A stretch of 63,837 bases of DNA from NCBI RefSeq assembly GCF_002335525.1, contig NZ_BDUF01000060.1, forward strand, positions 1-63,837. The letters are read 5' to 3'. A model generated the notes under the pieces. That model ran no database searches. It was not told the origin of the DNA and saw only the letters and a list, made by a program, of their open reading frames with translations. Of this stretch, positions 50,567-60,346 are shown one piece after another. This DNA comes from Effusibacillus lacus (lineage in GTDB: Bacteria > Bacillota > Bacilli > Tumebacillales > Effusibacillaceae). Numbering within the stretch: the stretch's first letter is position 1; each line of letters begins with the position of its first letter. A program made the translations under genes and the position numbers.

Positions 50567-52999
50567 ATGAAAATATCTTATAATTGGCTGAAAGAATATA
50601 TAGACCTGGGTCCTGACATGACCCCTGAACAATTGGGGGAACTCCTGACCAACCACGGAATCCCCGTTGAGGTGATTGAGCCTTTAAACAAGGGAATCAA
50701 GGATGTAGTAGTCGGTCATGTGCTGCACACGGAACCGCATCCAAACGCGGACCGTTTGCGGGTCTGCACTGTGGATGCGGGCGGGCCGGATAAGCTGCAG
50801 ATTGTATGCGGGGCACCCAACGTAAAACCCGGCCAGAAAGTTCCCTGTGCGGTCGTAGGAGCCGAACTGCCGGGCGGGGTCAAAATCAAACGGGCCAAAT
50901 TGCGTGATGTGGAGTCCCAAGGGATGCTATGTTCCGCAAGCGAATTGGGGATGGATACCCGATTGCTGCCGAAAGAGCAGACGGAAGGCCTCTATATCCT
51001 TCCTGAAGATGCTCCTGTCGGGGAGTCCATCCTGAATGTACTGGGTCTTGATGATGTGGTAATGGAACTGGAACTGACTCCGAACCGGGCAGATTGTTTG
51101 AGCTATCGGGGCGTGGCCTACGAAGTGGCTGCGCTGCTCGGCAAGAAACCCAGGTTTGAGGAAGCCGTTCGCACACCTAATGCGGGTAATGGCGAATCAC
51201 CTGTCAAGGTTCGCATCGAATCGGCCAACTGTATTCAATACTCGGCCCAAGTCGTCAAAGGAATTCAGGTGAAACAATCCCCTTTGTGGATGCGGATGCG
51301 CTTGCTGGCTGTGGGAGTCCGTCCAATCAACAATATTGTGGATGTGACCAATTATGTGATGTTTGAGTACGGCCAGCCGCTGCATGCATTTGACCTGTCC
51401 GAAATCACCGAGTCAACGATTGTGGTGAGGCAGGCGGAAGACAATGAATTGCTGGTAACCCTGGACGGTCAGGAACGGAAACTGGATTCGTCGATGCTCG
51501 TGATCGCAGATCCGAAACGGGCTGTGGGACTTGCCGGAGTCATGGGCGGAGAAAACTCGGAGGTGCGTGACTCGACGACAGACATTGTGCTTGAATCGGC
51601 CTATTTTGATCCTGGCACCATCCGTCAAACGGGTAAAAAACTGGGGCTCCGTTCAGAAGCGCAATTGCGTTTTGAGAAGGGAATAGATCCTGCCATCATG
51701 CAGGACGCGCTGCTTAGAGCTGCGAGTTTGATTGCCGAACTGGGAGGCGGTCAGATTGTGGGAGCACCTTCAGCAGTGGTTTCCCATCCGGTTCACGAGC
51801 AGACAATTGGACTTCGCGTGAGTCGAACCAACCAGGTGATTGGATCAGATCTTGAGATCGCAACAATCGAGGATCTCCTTGCAAGGTTGGGGTTTGCATC
51901 ATCGAGGAAGGATGAGGACAATTTGGAAGTGGTTGTCCCCTCCCGGAGACCTGACATTACACGGGAAATCGACTTGATTGAAGAAGTGGCAAGGCTGCAC
52001 GGGTATGACAAGATTGGCACCACCATGCCGCAGGGGGTGTTGTCCCAAGGGGGCCTGACCGACAAACAAAGATTGCGCCGGACCGTTCGGGAACTCTTGA
52101 CTGGAATGGGATTGTCCGAAGTGATGACCTACAGCTTTACCAATCCGACGTGGCTTGAGCCGTTGGGGGTGGACGAGAATTCGGCGCTCAGGAAGCAGTT
52201 GCCGTTGGCCCTCCCGATGTCGGATGATCGGAAAGTGCTTCGTACGACACTGCTGCCAAGTTTGGTGGAAGTGGTCCAGTACAATCTGAATCGTAAAAAT
52301 ATGGATCTGGCCCTGTTCGAACTGGGAACCGTCTTTTTCCCAAAACAACTGCCTGCGGTGGAGCAGCCGGAAGAAGTTCTGAAAGTTGCAGGGATTGTCA
52401 CAGGGTCATTCGGTCCGCTGGCGGTTGGAGAGAAGGGCAGAAAGGTCGATTTCTACACAGTCAAGGGGATAGTGGAAACACTGCTTGTTTGTTTGGGCAT
52501 TCCAAACCCCAAATACGCACCGGCATCCGAAACGGGTATGCATCCGGGCCGGACTGCCCTGGTGGAAAGCAAAGGAGTGGCCATTGGGTTTCTTGGAGCT
52601 CTCCATCCTGCCGTTCAGGAAGCATGGGATTTGAAGGAAACATTTTATTTTGAGCTGGATTTCCAAGCACTTTATGAAACGGCCCAACGGAAAATCGAGT
52701 TCCGGCCGCTCCCGAAATTCCCCGCCATTGAACGGGATATTGCCGTAGTGGTGCCTTTGGATGTGCCGGCGGGCTCGCTGGAGCTGACCATTCGTGAGTC
52801 TGCGGGGGATCTTCTGGAGGAAGTCCGCCTGTTTGATGTCTACCAAGGGGAACAGGTGGAGGCTGGCAAGAAGTCGGTTGCTTTCTCGATTGTATACCGG
52901 GCTGAAGACAGAACGTTGACGGATGAAGAGGTTCAGGCGCGTCACAATCGCGTGGTGGAGGCGCTCAAGCAAGGTTTCCAAGCCGAACTCCGGGCCTAA
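50567..52999 (+). CDS. pheT: Phenylalanine-tRNA ligase beta subunit
   Basis: An 810-residue subunit of the alpha2-beta2 synthetase: tRNA-binding OB domain (about 40-155, VVVGHVLHTEPHPNADRLRV), B3/B4 editing domain (about 210-385), B5 (about 405-480), catalytic-like core, and a C-terminal FDX-ACB domain (about 715-810, ending GFQAELRA). The length matches Bacillus PheT. ATG 50567 follows GGAGGG. It is cotranscribed with pheS; zapA follows after 111 bases. Confidence 0.97.
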   Translation: MKISYNWLKEYIDLGPDMTPEQLGELLTNHGIPVEVIEPLNKGIKDVVVGHVLHTEPHPNADRLRVCTVDAGGPDKLQIVCGAPNVKPGQKVPCAVVGAELPGGVKIKRAKLRDVESQGMLCSASELGMDTRLLPKEQTEGLYILPEDAPVGESILNVLGLDDVVMELELTPNRADCLSYRGVAYEVAALLGKKPRFEEAVRTPNAGNGESPVKVRIESANCIQYSAQVVKGIQVKQSPLWMRMRLLAVGVRPINNIVDVTNYVMFEYGQPLHAFDLSEITESTIVVRQAEDNELLVTLDGQERKLDSSMLVIADPKRAVGLAGVMGGENSEVRDSTTDIVLESAYFDPGTIRQTGKKLGLRSEAQLRFEKGIDPAIMQDALLRAASLIAELGGGQIVGAPSAVVSHPVHEQTIGLRVSRTNQVIGSDLEIATIEDLLARLGFASSRKDEDNLEVVVPSRRPDITREIDLIEEVARLHGYDKIGTTMPQGVLSQGGLTDKQRLRRTVRELLTGMGLSEVMTYSFTNPTWLEPLGVDENSALRKQLPLALPMSDDRKVLRTTLLPSLVEVVQYNLNRKNMDLALFELGTVFFPKQLPAVEQPEEVLKVAGIVTGSFGPLAVGEKGRKVDFYTVKGIVETLLVCLGIPNPKYAPASETGMHPGRTALVESKGVAIGFLGALHPAVQEAWDLKETFYFELDFQALYETAQRKIEFRPLPKFPAIERDIAVVVPLDVPAGSLELTIRESAGDLLEEVRLFDVYQGEQVEAGKKSVAFSIVYRAEDRTLTDEEVQARHNRVVEALKQGFQAELRA

Positions 53000-53110
53000 T
53001 TCGATGGATTTCCGGGATCCCTGCGCCTCACCGTGATGGATCCTTCTGTTGCAGGAGTTTACTCTTTCTGAAGCGAACATAATAGAGACGGAGTCAAAGG
53101 GGGCGAGCCC

Positions 53111-53377
53111 TTGCAGAAAGAGGACAATAATCGAATTCGTGTTGACATATACGGTCACGAGTACCAATTAAGGGGCAGGGCATCCGTTCAACACATGAGG
53201 CTGGTAGCCGGCCTTGTGGATGACAAGATGCGTGAAATTGCACAGTCGAATCCCCGGTTGGATCTGAATCGGCTTGCAGTATTGGCTGCGGTCAATATTG
53301 CCGATGAATATTTGCGTCTGCGCCAGGAATACGAAGAGTTGTTGAAGCTGATGGAGCGTTCCCAGGAACGGTCTTAA
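53111..53377 (+). CDS. zapA: Cell division protein ZapA
   Basis: An 88-residue protein that binds FtsZ and promotes Z-ring bundling. The ZapA pattern is clear: RIRVDIYGHEYQLRG near the N-terminus, then HMRLVAGLVDDKMREIAQ and a C-terminal coiled coil LAAVNIADEYLRLRQEYEEL. TTG 53111 has AAGGGGGCGAG upstream. Its position between pheT and cvpA/mutS2 is conserved across Bacilli. Confidence 0.92.
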   Translation: MQKEDNNRIRVDIYGHEYQLRGRASVQHMRLVAGLVDDKMREIAQSNPRLDLNRLAVLAAVNIADEYLRLRQEYEELLKLMERSQERS

Positions 53378-53391
53378 GGGAGATACGATTT

Positions 53392-53925
53392 GTGACAGTT
53401 GCTGACCTGATTCTGATAGCCATTCTGATGTTTTTTGCATGGAACGGGTATTCAACCGGTCTGGTGATGCAGATTGTCCGGTTTGTCGGGGTATTCGCCG
53501 CTTATTGGGCTGCAAAAGCATTCAGTTCCGATGTCTCGCTTTGGCTTGAAAGTGTGCTGGGGGAATCCGCTTCAACCGCAGCAGGGGGGAATACGGATTG
53601 GCCGTTAGGGAATGTGATGACTCAGACCCTATGGCAAACCGGGTATGGTATGCTTTCATTTGCTTTGGTCTTTCTCGTGGTTTTGATTCTGACCAGGTTA
53701 GCGGGACATGTGGTTGACCTTTTTGTATCACTCCCCGGCCTTTCGTTTCTCAATCGGATATCCGGCTTGCTTCTTGGCCTGTTGATCGGAGTGTTGGTGT
53801 TGGTCATTCTGGTCAATTTGGGGGCGTATGTTCCCGTCGACACCATTCATACGGCTTTGCAGGAATCTCAAATTGCATCCGCATTTTTAAACACAGGACT
53901 CAGCAAGCTTTTGTTTGCAAGATAG
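53392..53925 (+). CDS. CvpA-family membrane protein
   Basis: A 177-residue protein with four membrane helices: DLILIAILMFFAWNGYSTGL at the N-terminus and LSFLNRISGLLLGLLIGVLV in the second half, both CvpA family hallmarks. In E. coli CvpA is needed for colicin V production; in Bacilli (YshB) the role is unclear, perhaps in envelope stress. GTG 53392 follows GGGAG, 14 bases after zapA, so they share a transcript. Confidence 0.88.
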   Translation: MTVADLILIAILMFFAWNGYSTGLVMQIVRFVGVFAAYWAAKAFSSDVSLWLESVLGESASTAAGGNTDWPLGNVMTQTLWQTGYGMLSFALVFLVVLILTRLAGHVVDLFVSLPGLSFLNRISGLLLGLLIGVLVLVILVNLGAYVPVDTIHTALQESQIASAFLNTGLSKLLFAR

Positions 53926-54027
53926 CACCAACTTTGTGACTGTTTCAGACAAGGACTGAAGCAGTCTTTTTGCCGAAAAGACCTTGAATCCAACCGCCCC
54001 TGAATGAAATAGCGGTGCTCAAACCAA

Positions 54028-54053
54028 AGGGCTCGGGAAAACTCCCGAGCCCT
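54028..54053 (-). terminator. Hairpin after the holin-like gene
   Basis: A perfect 11-bp stem AGGGCTCGGGA/TCCCGAGCCCT with a four-base loop lies 12 bases beyond the stop of the minus-strand gene. The T-tract (TTTGGTTTG on the minus strand) is weak. Confidence 0.5.
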
Positions 54054-54065
54054 CCATGATCCAGA

Positions 54066-54434
54066 TCACCGGTTCCCCTCTCGGTTCCGGTTGTTCCCGA
54101 AGGTTCCCCGCCGCACCACATTGCCCGGCACAAACAAATCAATTATGCCGATGACAAGTGAAGCAAGCAGCGCTCCGAGAATCGTGACCCGCATGCCTGG
54201 AACAAACCATTGAGTTATATAAATGACTACTGCTGACGACAAAAATCCGACGATTCCCCTGGCGAAGGGAGAAACCTCTCTGCCGAACAATCGCTCAACC
54301 GCCCATCCCAATACTGCAATGACAGCGGCAGCCAGGAGAGCGCTCAGAAATGTAAGCCCCCTGAAGCCCGGCACCAGAAAGCTGACGAACATCAAGACGA
54401 TGGCAGATACTAGAAACCTGATCAGGATTCCCAT
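54066..54434 (-). CDS. Phage holin family 4-type (YvlD-like) membrane protein
   Basis: A 122-residue protein with four hydrophobic helices; the pattern FLVPGFRGLTFLSALLAAAV and FVPGMRVTILGALLASLVIG matches the YvlD/holin_4_2 family. Despite the name these are usually chromosomal proteins with no lytic role. There are no phage genes nearby. ATG at 54434 follows AGGAGG. It is divergent from mutS2, and the 110-base gap should hold both promoters. Confidence 0.82.
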   Translation of the reverse strand: MGILIRFLVSAIVLMFVSFLVPGFRGLTFLSALLAAAVIAVLGWAVERLFGREVSPFARGIVGFLSSAVVIYITQWFVPGMRVTILGALLASLVIGIIDLFVPGNVVRRGTFGNNRNREGNR

Positions 54435-54544
54435 ACACCTTCAGCCTCCTTTCGGTTACAATAGATGAAGATCCGACTCGCAAATAGTGTCTCCGTTTCA
54501 GTCGGGTCCTATCGCAGAGAAATGTTGCTACAGGAGGAAAAATC

Positions 54545-56893
54545 ATGAATCAACGAGTGCTCCGGGTGCTCGAATATCATAAGATCGTTGAGAAAGCGGT
54601 TCAACAGGCCAGCACTTACATGGGGAAAGAAAGAACCGCACAATTGCAGCCTCTCGCTACGGTTGATGAAGTAAGAAAGGCTTTGGCTGCCACCGAAGAA
54701 GGCCGACTGGTATTCCGGCTCAAGGGTTTAATTCCTTTGGGAGGGATTCGTGATATACGCCAGCCGGTCAAAAGGTCGGCTGTCGGCGGTACTCTGAATT
54801 CTCAGGAACTGCTGGATGTGGCTGACACAATCATGGCAAGCCGCCGCCTTCGCAAATTCCTGCTTGATATTGCTGATGAACATCCGATACCCACATTACG
54901 AGAGTTGGCGGAGGAACTTTTTGAGCTTCGTCCGCTGGAAGAAGAGATCCGATCGGCGATCGACAGCAATGCGGAGATCGTGGACCATGCATCCCCCGAC
55001 TTAAAGAATATCCGCCAGGAAATGCGGCAAACCCAGGCCAGGATTAAGGACAAGCTGGACTCGCTTCTGCGGAATTCCGGCATGCAAAAGATGATGCAGG
55101 AAGCAATTGTCACGATCCGCAATGACCGCTACTGCATCCCGATCAAAGCCGAATACAAAGGCTCTTTTAATGGAATCGTACACGACCAGTCTTCGTCGGG
55201 AGCCACTCTGTTTATTGAGCCGGCTGCTGTTGTGCAGTTAAACAATTTCCTGCGTGAACTGGAAGTCAGGGAACAGCGGGAAGTGGACAAAATCCTGGCC
55301 AGGCTGTCCGTATTGGTTGGCAACGAATCGGAACAGCTGCAGGCGGGGTTGTCCGCTCTGGCCGAGATTGACTTTATCTTTGCGAAAGCTCATCTGGCCC
55401 ATGAAATGAAAGCCAGCAACCCCAAAGTCAATGATGAGGGAAGGATCTATCTGAAAAAGGCGGTTCATCCGCTGCTTGACAGAAATGTTGCGGTTCCTGT
55501 CGATATTCGTCTTGGGGATGAATACAGTTTGCTCGTTATTACCGGCCCAAATACGGGCGGGAAAACCGTCACGCTGAAAACCGTGGGGTTGTTTGCCTTG
55601 ATGGCTATGTCCGGGCTTCATGTACCGGCGGAGGACGGCAGCGAAGTGTCGACATTCGATGAAGTGTTTGCTGATATTGGAGATGAACAAAGCATCGAAC
55701 AAAGTCTGTCCACTTTTTCCAGCCATATGACCAATATTGTGCAAATTCTGGAACGGGCGGACGTCCGTTCATTGGTGCTGCTTGACGAATTGGGTGCAGG
55801 AACGGATCCGGCGGAAGGAGCCGCTCTGGCACAGGCGATCCTTGATTTCCTGCGGAAGCGGGGAGCCAAAACCGTCGCTACCACTCACTACAGTGAATTA
55901 AAAGCGTATGCATTTTCGCAGAAAGAGGCGATCAATGCATCGGTAGAGTTTGATGTGGATAGCCTGCGTCCCACCTATCGTCTGCTGATCGGGGTTCCGG
56001 GCCGTTCCAACGCATTTGCCATTTCGGAGCGTTTGGGTCTTCGCAGGGAAATTATCGAGGATGCCAAGTCACGGATGAACACGGAAGACATTCAGGTGGA
56101 TGAGTTGATCCGTCGCCTGGAAACCAACCAGCTGCAGGCGGAAAGGGAGAGGCGGGAAGCGGAAGCGCTTCGGAAAGAGATGGAGGCCTTGCGCCTTGAG
56201 TTTGAGAAGGAACGGGAGCAATTCCTGATGGGTCTTGACCGTTTGGTCGAGCGGGCGGAGGAAGAGGCTCGTGAGATCGTGAAAAAAGCGGAGCGTGAAG
56301 CACAGGAAATTATTCAGGAATTGCGCAAAATTCGCCAACAGGAGCAGGGAACGTTCAAGGAGCACCAACTGATCGAACTGCGCAAGCAGCTGGAGAATGC
56401 CGCCCCGACTCGCCGGGAAAGACGGGTTCAGCGGAAAGCGGCTGCCGCCAAAGAAATACTGCCTGGAGACACTGTTCAGGTTCTTACGCTCAATCAGAAG
56501 GGAACCGTTCTTGAGGTCGGGAAGGGGGAGGCGTTTGTGCAAATCGGCTCCATGAAGATGAAAATCAAACTTGCCGATCTGGAAAAGGTGGAAGTAAAGA
56601 AGAACCTGCAGGATACCCGCGGTCTTGTCAAACGCCAATCGGAGGGACCCACCCGTTTGGAACTGGACTTACGGGGATTCACAATTGAAGAAGCCGCTTA
56701 TGAAATTGACCGTTATCTGGATAATGCCATCATGGCGGGGCTGGCTCAGGTATCCATCATTCACGGAAAAGGCACGGGAGCCCTGCGGGCAGGAGTGCAC
56801 GAATTCCTGAGAAATCATCCACAGGTACGTTCTTTCCGTATCGGGGAACACGGAGAAGGTCATACCGGTGTCACAATTGTAAGTCTCAAATAG
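54545..56893 (+). CDS. mutS2: MutS2 (RqcU) ATPase/endonuclease
   Basis: A 782-residue protein: MutS core (about 1-310), ATPase domain with Walker A GPNTGGKT (about 335) and LLDELGAGTDPAEGAALA, a long charged coiled coil (about 510-620), a KOW-like segment and a C-terminal Smr nuclease domain (about 705-782: LDLRGFTIEEAAYEID, IIHGKGTGALRAGV). MutS2 suppresses recombination and, in Bacillus, splits collided ribosomes in quality control. ATG 54545 follows AGGAGG. The cvpA/mutS2 neighbourhood is conserved, here interrupted by the holin-like gene. Confidence 0.95.
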   Translation: MNQRVLRVLEYHKIVEKAVQQASTYMGKERTAQLQPLATVDEVRKALAATEEGRLVFRLKGLIPLGGIRDIRQPVKRSAVGGTLNSQELLDVADTIMASRRLRKFLLDIADEHPIPTLRELAEELFELRPLEEEIRSAIDSNAEIVDHASPDLKNIRQEMRQTQARIKDKLDSLLRNSGMQKMMQEAIVTIRNDRYCIPIKAEYKGSFNGIVHDQSSSGATLFIEPAAVVQLNNFLRELEVREQREVDKILARLSVLVGNESEQLQAGLSALAEIDFIFAKAHLAHEMKASNPKVNDEGRIYLKKAVHPLLDRNVAVPVDIRLGDEYSLLVITGPNTGGKTVTLKTVGLFALMAMSGLHVPAEDGSEVSTFDEVFADIGDEQSIEQSLSTFSSHMTNIVQILERADVRSLVLLDELGAGTDPAEGAALAQAILDFLRKRGAKTVATTHYSELKAYAFSQKEAINASVEFDVDSLRPTYRLLIGVPGRSNAFAISERLGLRREIIEDAKSRMNTEDIQVDELIRRLETNQLQAERERREAEALRKEMEALRLEFEKEREQFLMGLDRLVERAEEEAREIVKKAEREAQEIIQELRKIRQQEQGTFKEHQLIELRKQLENAAPTRRERRVQRKAAAAKEILPGDTVQVLTLNQKGTVLEVGKGEAFVQIGSMKMKIKLADLEKVEVKKNLQDTRGLVKRQSEGPTRLELDLRGFTIEEAAYEIDRYLDNAIMAGLAQVSIIHGKGTGALRAGVHEFLRNHPQVRSFRIGEHGEGHTGVTIVSLK

Positions 56894-56906
56894 TTTTGGG
56901 AATCAA

Positions 56907-56947
56907 AACAAACGGCTTGGCGGATTGGCGCCAAGCCGTTTGTTTTT
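56907..56947. terminator. Bidirectional rho-independent terminator
   Basis: AACGGCTTGGCG pairs perfectly with CGCCAAGCCGTT, flanked by an A-run on the left and a T-run on the right, so it serves both mutS2 and the convergent PBP gene. Confidence 0.9.
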
Positions 56948-56967
56948 CCCTGTGCGATCCGGATTTA

Positions 56968-59900
56968 TTACGGTTGTACCTTTACCACATTTGAAACCGG
57001 TGATTTCTGGCCTGTCGCATTCACTGCATAGACCCTGTAGGAGTAGGCCGTGTTCTGGTTTAATTCCGTATCCGTGTATTGAGTACCGGTTACTTCGGTA
57101 ATTTCCTGCCAAGAAGATCCGGAATGGCGTTCAATCTGGTAACGTACCGCACCCGGTACGGAATTCCAAGAGAGTTGGACGTTTCCAGACTCCGTCTTCT
57201 CCGCCGTGAGCAAGGGTGCGGACAGGCTGTCCCCTTGTGTGCCTGACCCTGCTTTGACAGGCGCAGACATTGCAGATTGCTCTGCCTCATTTTTGGCAGA
57301 CACTTTGTACCACACATTGGATCCTTGTGCTGTCACATCCTGATAACCGGTTCCGGATACGACAGTGATGAGCTCGAAGGAAGAACCGTCGTAACTTCTG
57401 TACACCAAATACTGTGTGGCTCCTGCTGCCGGCTGCCAAGAAACGGTTATACCGACCGGAGTGCTCACGACCGTTACACCAGTCGGAGGCTGCAACTTCC
57501 CTCCACCAAGCATTCCCGGCACCGCTTCAAGGGCATCCTTGGCTGGCTGAATCGATCCGTTTGCAATGACCGATATCTGGTAATAGTATGTGGTTCCCGC
57601 TTGAACAGCAGTATCTTTATAGGAGTTCGTTGTAACCAGCTCTGACAATACGGCAAAAGGTCCAGCCGGAGAAGTGGCCCGGAGTACCACGTATCCTTCC
57701 GCTCCCTGAACCGGCTCCCAACCGATGGTGATCGCATCCAGTCTGCTTTCCATGACCTTTAACCCCAATACCGAAGGCGAATTGTCATTCTTGTTCTTAT
57801 CCTTATCGTCCTTCCCGAATTCCTCCGGCAATTCAAGGTCGGCATCCAACGGCTTGTATTTGGGGTTATTGTAAGGAAGGGTATACGGCTCCCGCTTTAT
57901 AAAGATGCCTTCCTTTACGACACCGCCAAGAGCTGTCACCTTGTCATCCACCATATATTTCTTGCCATTAATCTCTGCATATTTCACTTTGACATGAACA
58001 TCGCATGGTTCTTTCGGTTCCGTTCCCGCTACAAACAGGTCGGAAGAGACTGTGTTCGCGGCCCGGCAGAGATCCGTTGGGATTTTGCCCGATTTGGTAC
58101 AGAATTCTGACCGGATGATTCCCCCTGGCATCCCAGGGAATTCCCCCTGTTGGGGGAACTTCTTGTAGACACGATCCATGATCTGGTTCCACAAGTTCAG
58201 GGCTCTTACGCCTTCCGAATCGTGCATCGGTTTGGGAATGTCATACCCAAGCCAAATGCCCAGCGTGACATTTGGAGTGAATCCAACGAACCAGGCGTCT
58301 GTGTTGTAGTCGGTGGTCCCCGTTTTTCCAGCAATGGCCTTTCCGGGGAAATGGGCTCCGATCGGGCCTGCAGTACCGACTTGCACAATGTCTTTCATCA
58401 TATCCGTCAGAACATAGGTGGTTTGCGGCGAGAACACTCTTGTTTCCTTGGGCTTGTGCTGATAAATCACTTTCCCGTTTCGGTCCACAATCTTTGTAAT
58501 CAGGTGTGACTCCTTCCAAACACCTGCGTTGGGAAAAGTGGTAAATGCGCTGGTGGCTTCCTCCACCGTCAAGCCATATGTAAGTCCGCCAATGGCCGCA
58601 CCCAGATTTTCATCTTCTTTCTTCAGATTGGACAAGCCCATTTTTCTTGCATATTCAAGTGCGACATGGGGCTGGATCATTTGCATGGTCTTCAGCGCCG
58701 GAATATTGTACGACTGCTGAAGCGCTTTTCTGACAGTCACGAAACCGTGAAACTGCATGTCCCAATTCATCGGATAATGAGTACGTCCGGGGAGTTGCAG
58801 AGCTATTGGAACGTCATCAATAACAGAGCCGGGGGACAGCATTTTTTTTCCACAGCCGGGGCATAGACTGCCAGCGGTTTGATGGTGGAACCGGGCTGTC
58901 GCGGAAGTGTGGTATGGTTGTTCTGGTCCCGTTTGTAATCACGGCCGCCGCCGATGGCCAAGACGGCACCGGTGCTGTTGTCCACCAGGGATGCCCCTGC
59001 CTGTTGCATTGCATTTTCTATTTTTTTGCCGGTTTTGGAAGTATAGGTCACATTGGGCAGAAAATTCTTGTCGTTCCCGAGGACCTCTTCCACTGCATCC
59101 TGCATTTGACGGTCAATCGTGGTGTACACTTTGTACCCGCCTTTGAACAATGCCTGTCTTGCGTCGTCCACGCTGTCATATTTGACCACTGTAAGCAGCT
59201 TTTCAGCCGCCCGCTGTTCCACTTCCGATATAACAAACGGATAGCTGCCATATCCAGTTACGGTAATCTTCGGTTTGACAATGGAGGATCGAATGTCGAA
59301 AGCACGGGCTTCCCTATAATCAGATTCGGAGATCACTCCTGCCTGAAGCATTTCCTTCAGGACATAGTCCTGATACTCCAGCGCCTTGTCAAGCCTTGTA
59401 TAAGGATTGTATTTGCTGGGATTGTTGAGCATGGCCGCCAGCAGGGCAGCCTGTGCCAGATTCAATTCTTTGGGATCCTTGCCGAAAAAAGCCATCGATG
59501 CTGCCTTAATGCCGTAAACATTGTTGTATCCCGATTTGCCAAAATAAATCCAATTCAGGTAGTGAACCATGATCTCGTCTTTGGTCATGAACTTTTCCAC
59601 TTGCAAGGCCAAATAAGCTTCCTGAGCTTTCCTTTTGAGTGTCTGTTCCTGAGCGGGAAACATCACAAGCTTTACAGTTTGTTGGGTTATGGTGCTGGCT
59701 CCTGACACAACTCCGCCTTTGATGAAATTCTGGTACAATGCGCGTATGATGGCCAAGGGGTTGATTCCGAAATGGTTTCTGAAGTTCTTGTCCTCCGCCG
59801 CAATGAAGGCGTTTGTCACGTGAGGGGACACTTCATTCAGGCTCTTGATCAATTCCCTGTTTCCGTCTGTCTGCATGGAACCGAGGAATTCGCCGTTCCG

Positions 59901-60128
59901 GTCATACACGTTGGTGGTGGAAGCAAGATTGGAAAAGGATTGCGGATTAAACTCCGGTGCATCTTTTACAAGGTAATAGGCGAATCCCGCACCCCCCAAC
60001 ATGCCAAGGATGCCCAGGATCAAGAAAGAGAGAACCGTTATCTTGATCCTGGTGTAAAGTTTCCTGTTTTTATGTTTAGAAGAACGGGTCGTTTTGTCCG
60101 GTTTTGTCTGTTTTTCCTCTTTTGTCAT
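56968..60128 (-). pseudogene. Class A penicillin-binding protein (PBP1A-type), frameshifted at an A8 run
   Basis: Read through one frameshift, this encodes a bifunctional murein synthase: cytoplasmic tail, one helix (about 30-53), GT51 glycosyltransferase (catalytic Glu in AAEDKNF, about residue 112; then GASTITQQTVKLV), transpeptidase motifs GSTIK (SxxK), SYN in QQSYNIPAL and AGKTGTTDYN (KTG), then three fibronectin-III-like domains. The 5' part (60128 to ~58845) and the 3' part (~58842 to 56968) lie in different frames. The break is at eight A residues (plus-strand T8 at 58842-58849), just after SxxK: one extra A restores VEKKMLSPGS. It could be an assembly error, phase variation, slippage or true loss. 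Confidence 0.85.
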
Positions 60129-60199
60129 CAGAGTTCCCCCTTAATTTCCTCCATTATACCAGAATTGGAAATAGTTTAAGAGACCTGGTTCGACCCGTT

Positions 60200-60227
60200 T
60201 TGACAACACTTGTCGGCATATGATAAT
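60200..60227 (+). promoter_or_regulatory. Sigma-A promoter for tyrS
   Basis: A perfect TTGACA (60200-60205), a 16-base spacer and GATAAT (60222-60227) preceded by TAT. It lies 120 bases before the tyrS start. No T-box signature is seen in between. Confidence 0.65.
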
Positions 60228-60346
60228 TTATACATCAGCAACAAAATCATACAGGCAGCACTATTTTTTGGGTAAACAGGAGCTCCTTTCCGCAGGCGTT
60301 GCGCCTTGGGGGGGTTATTTTTATAGAATGGGACGGGGGCAAAAGA

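Noticed and set aside
54066-54434. Prophage marked by a holin gene
   Set aside because: The family name is misleading: YvlD-type proteins are chromosomal and no other phage gene is present between cvpA and mutS2.
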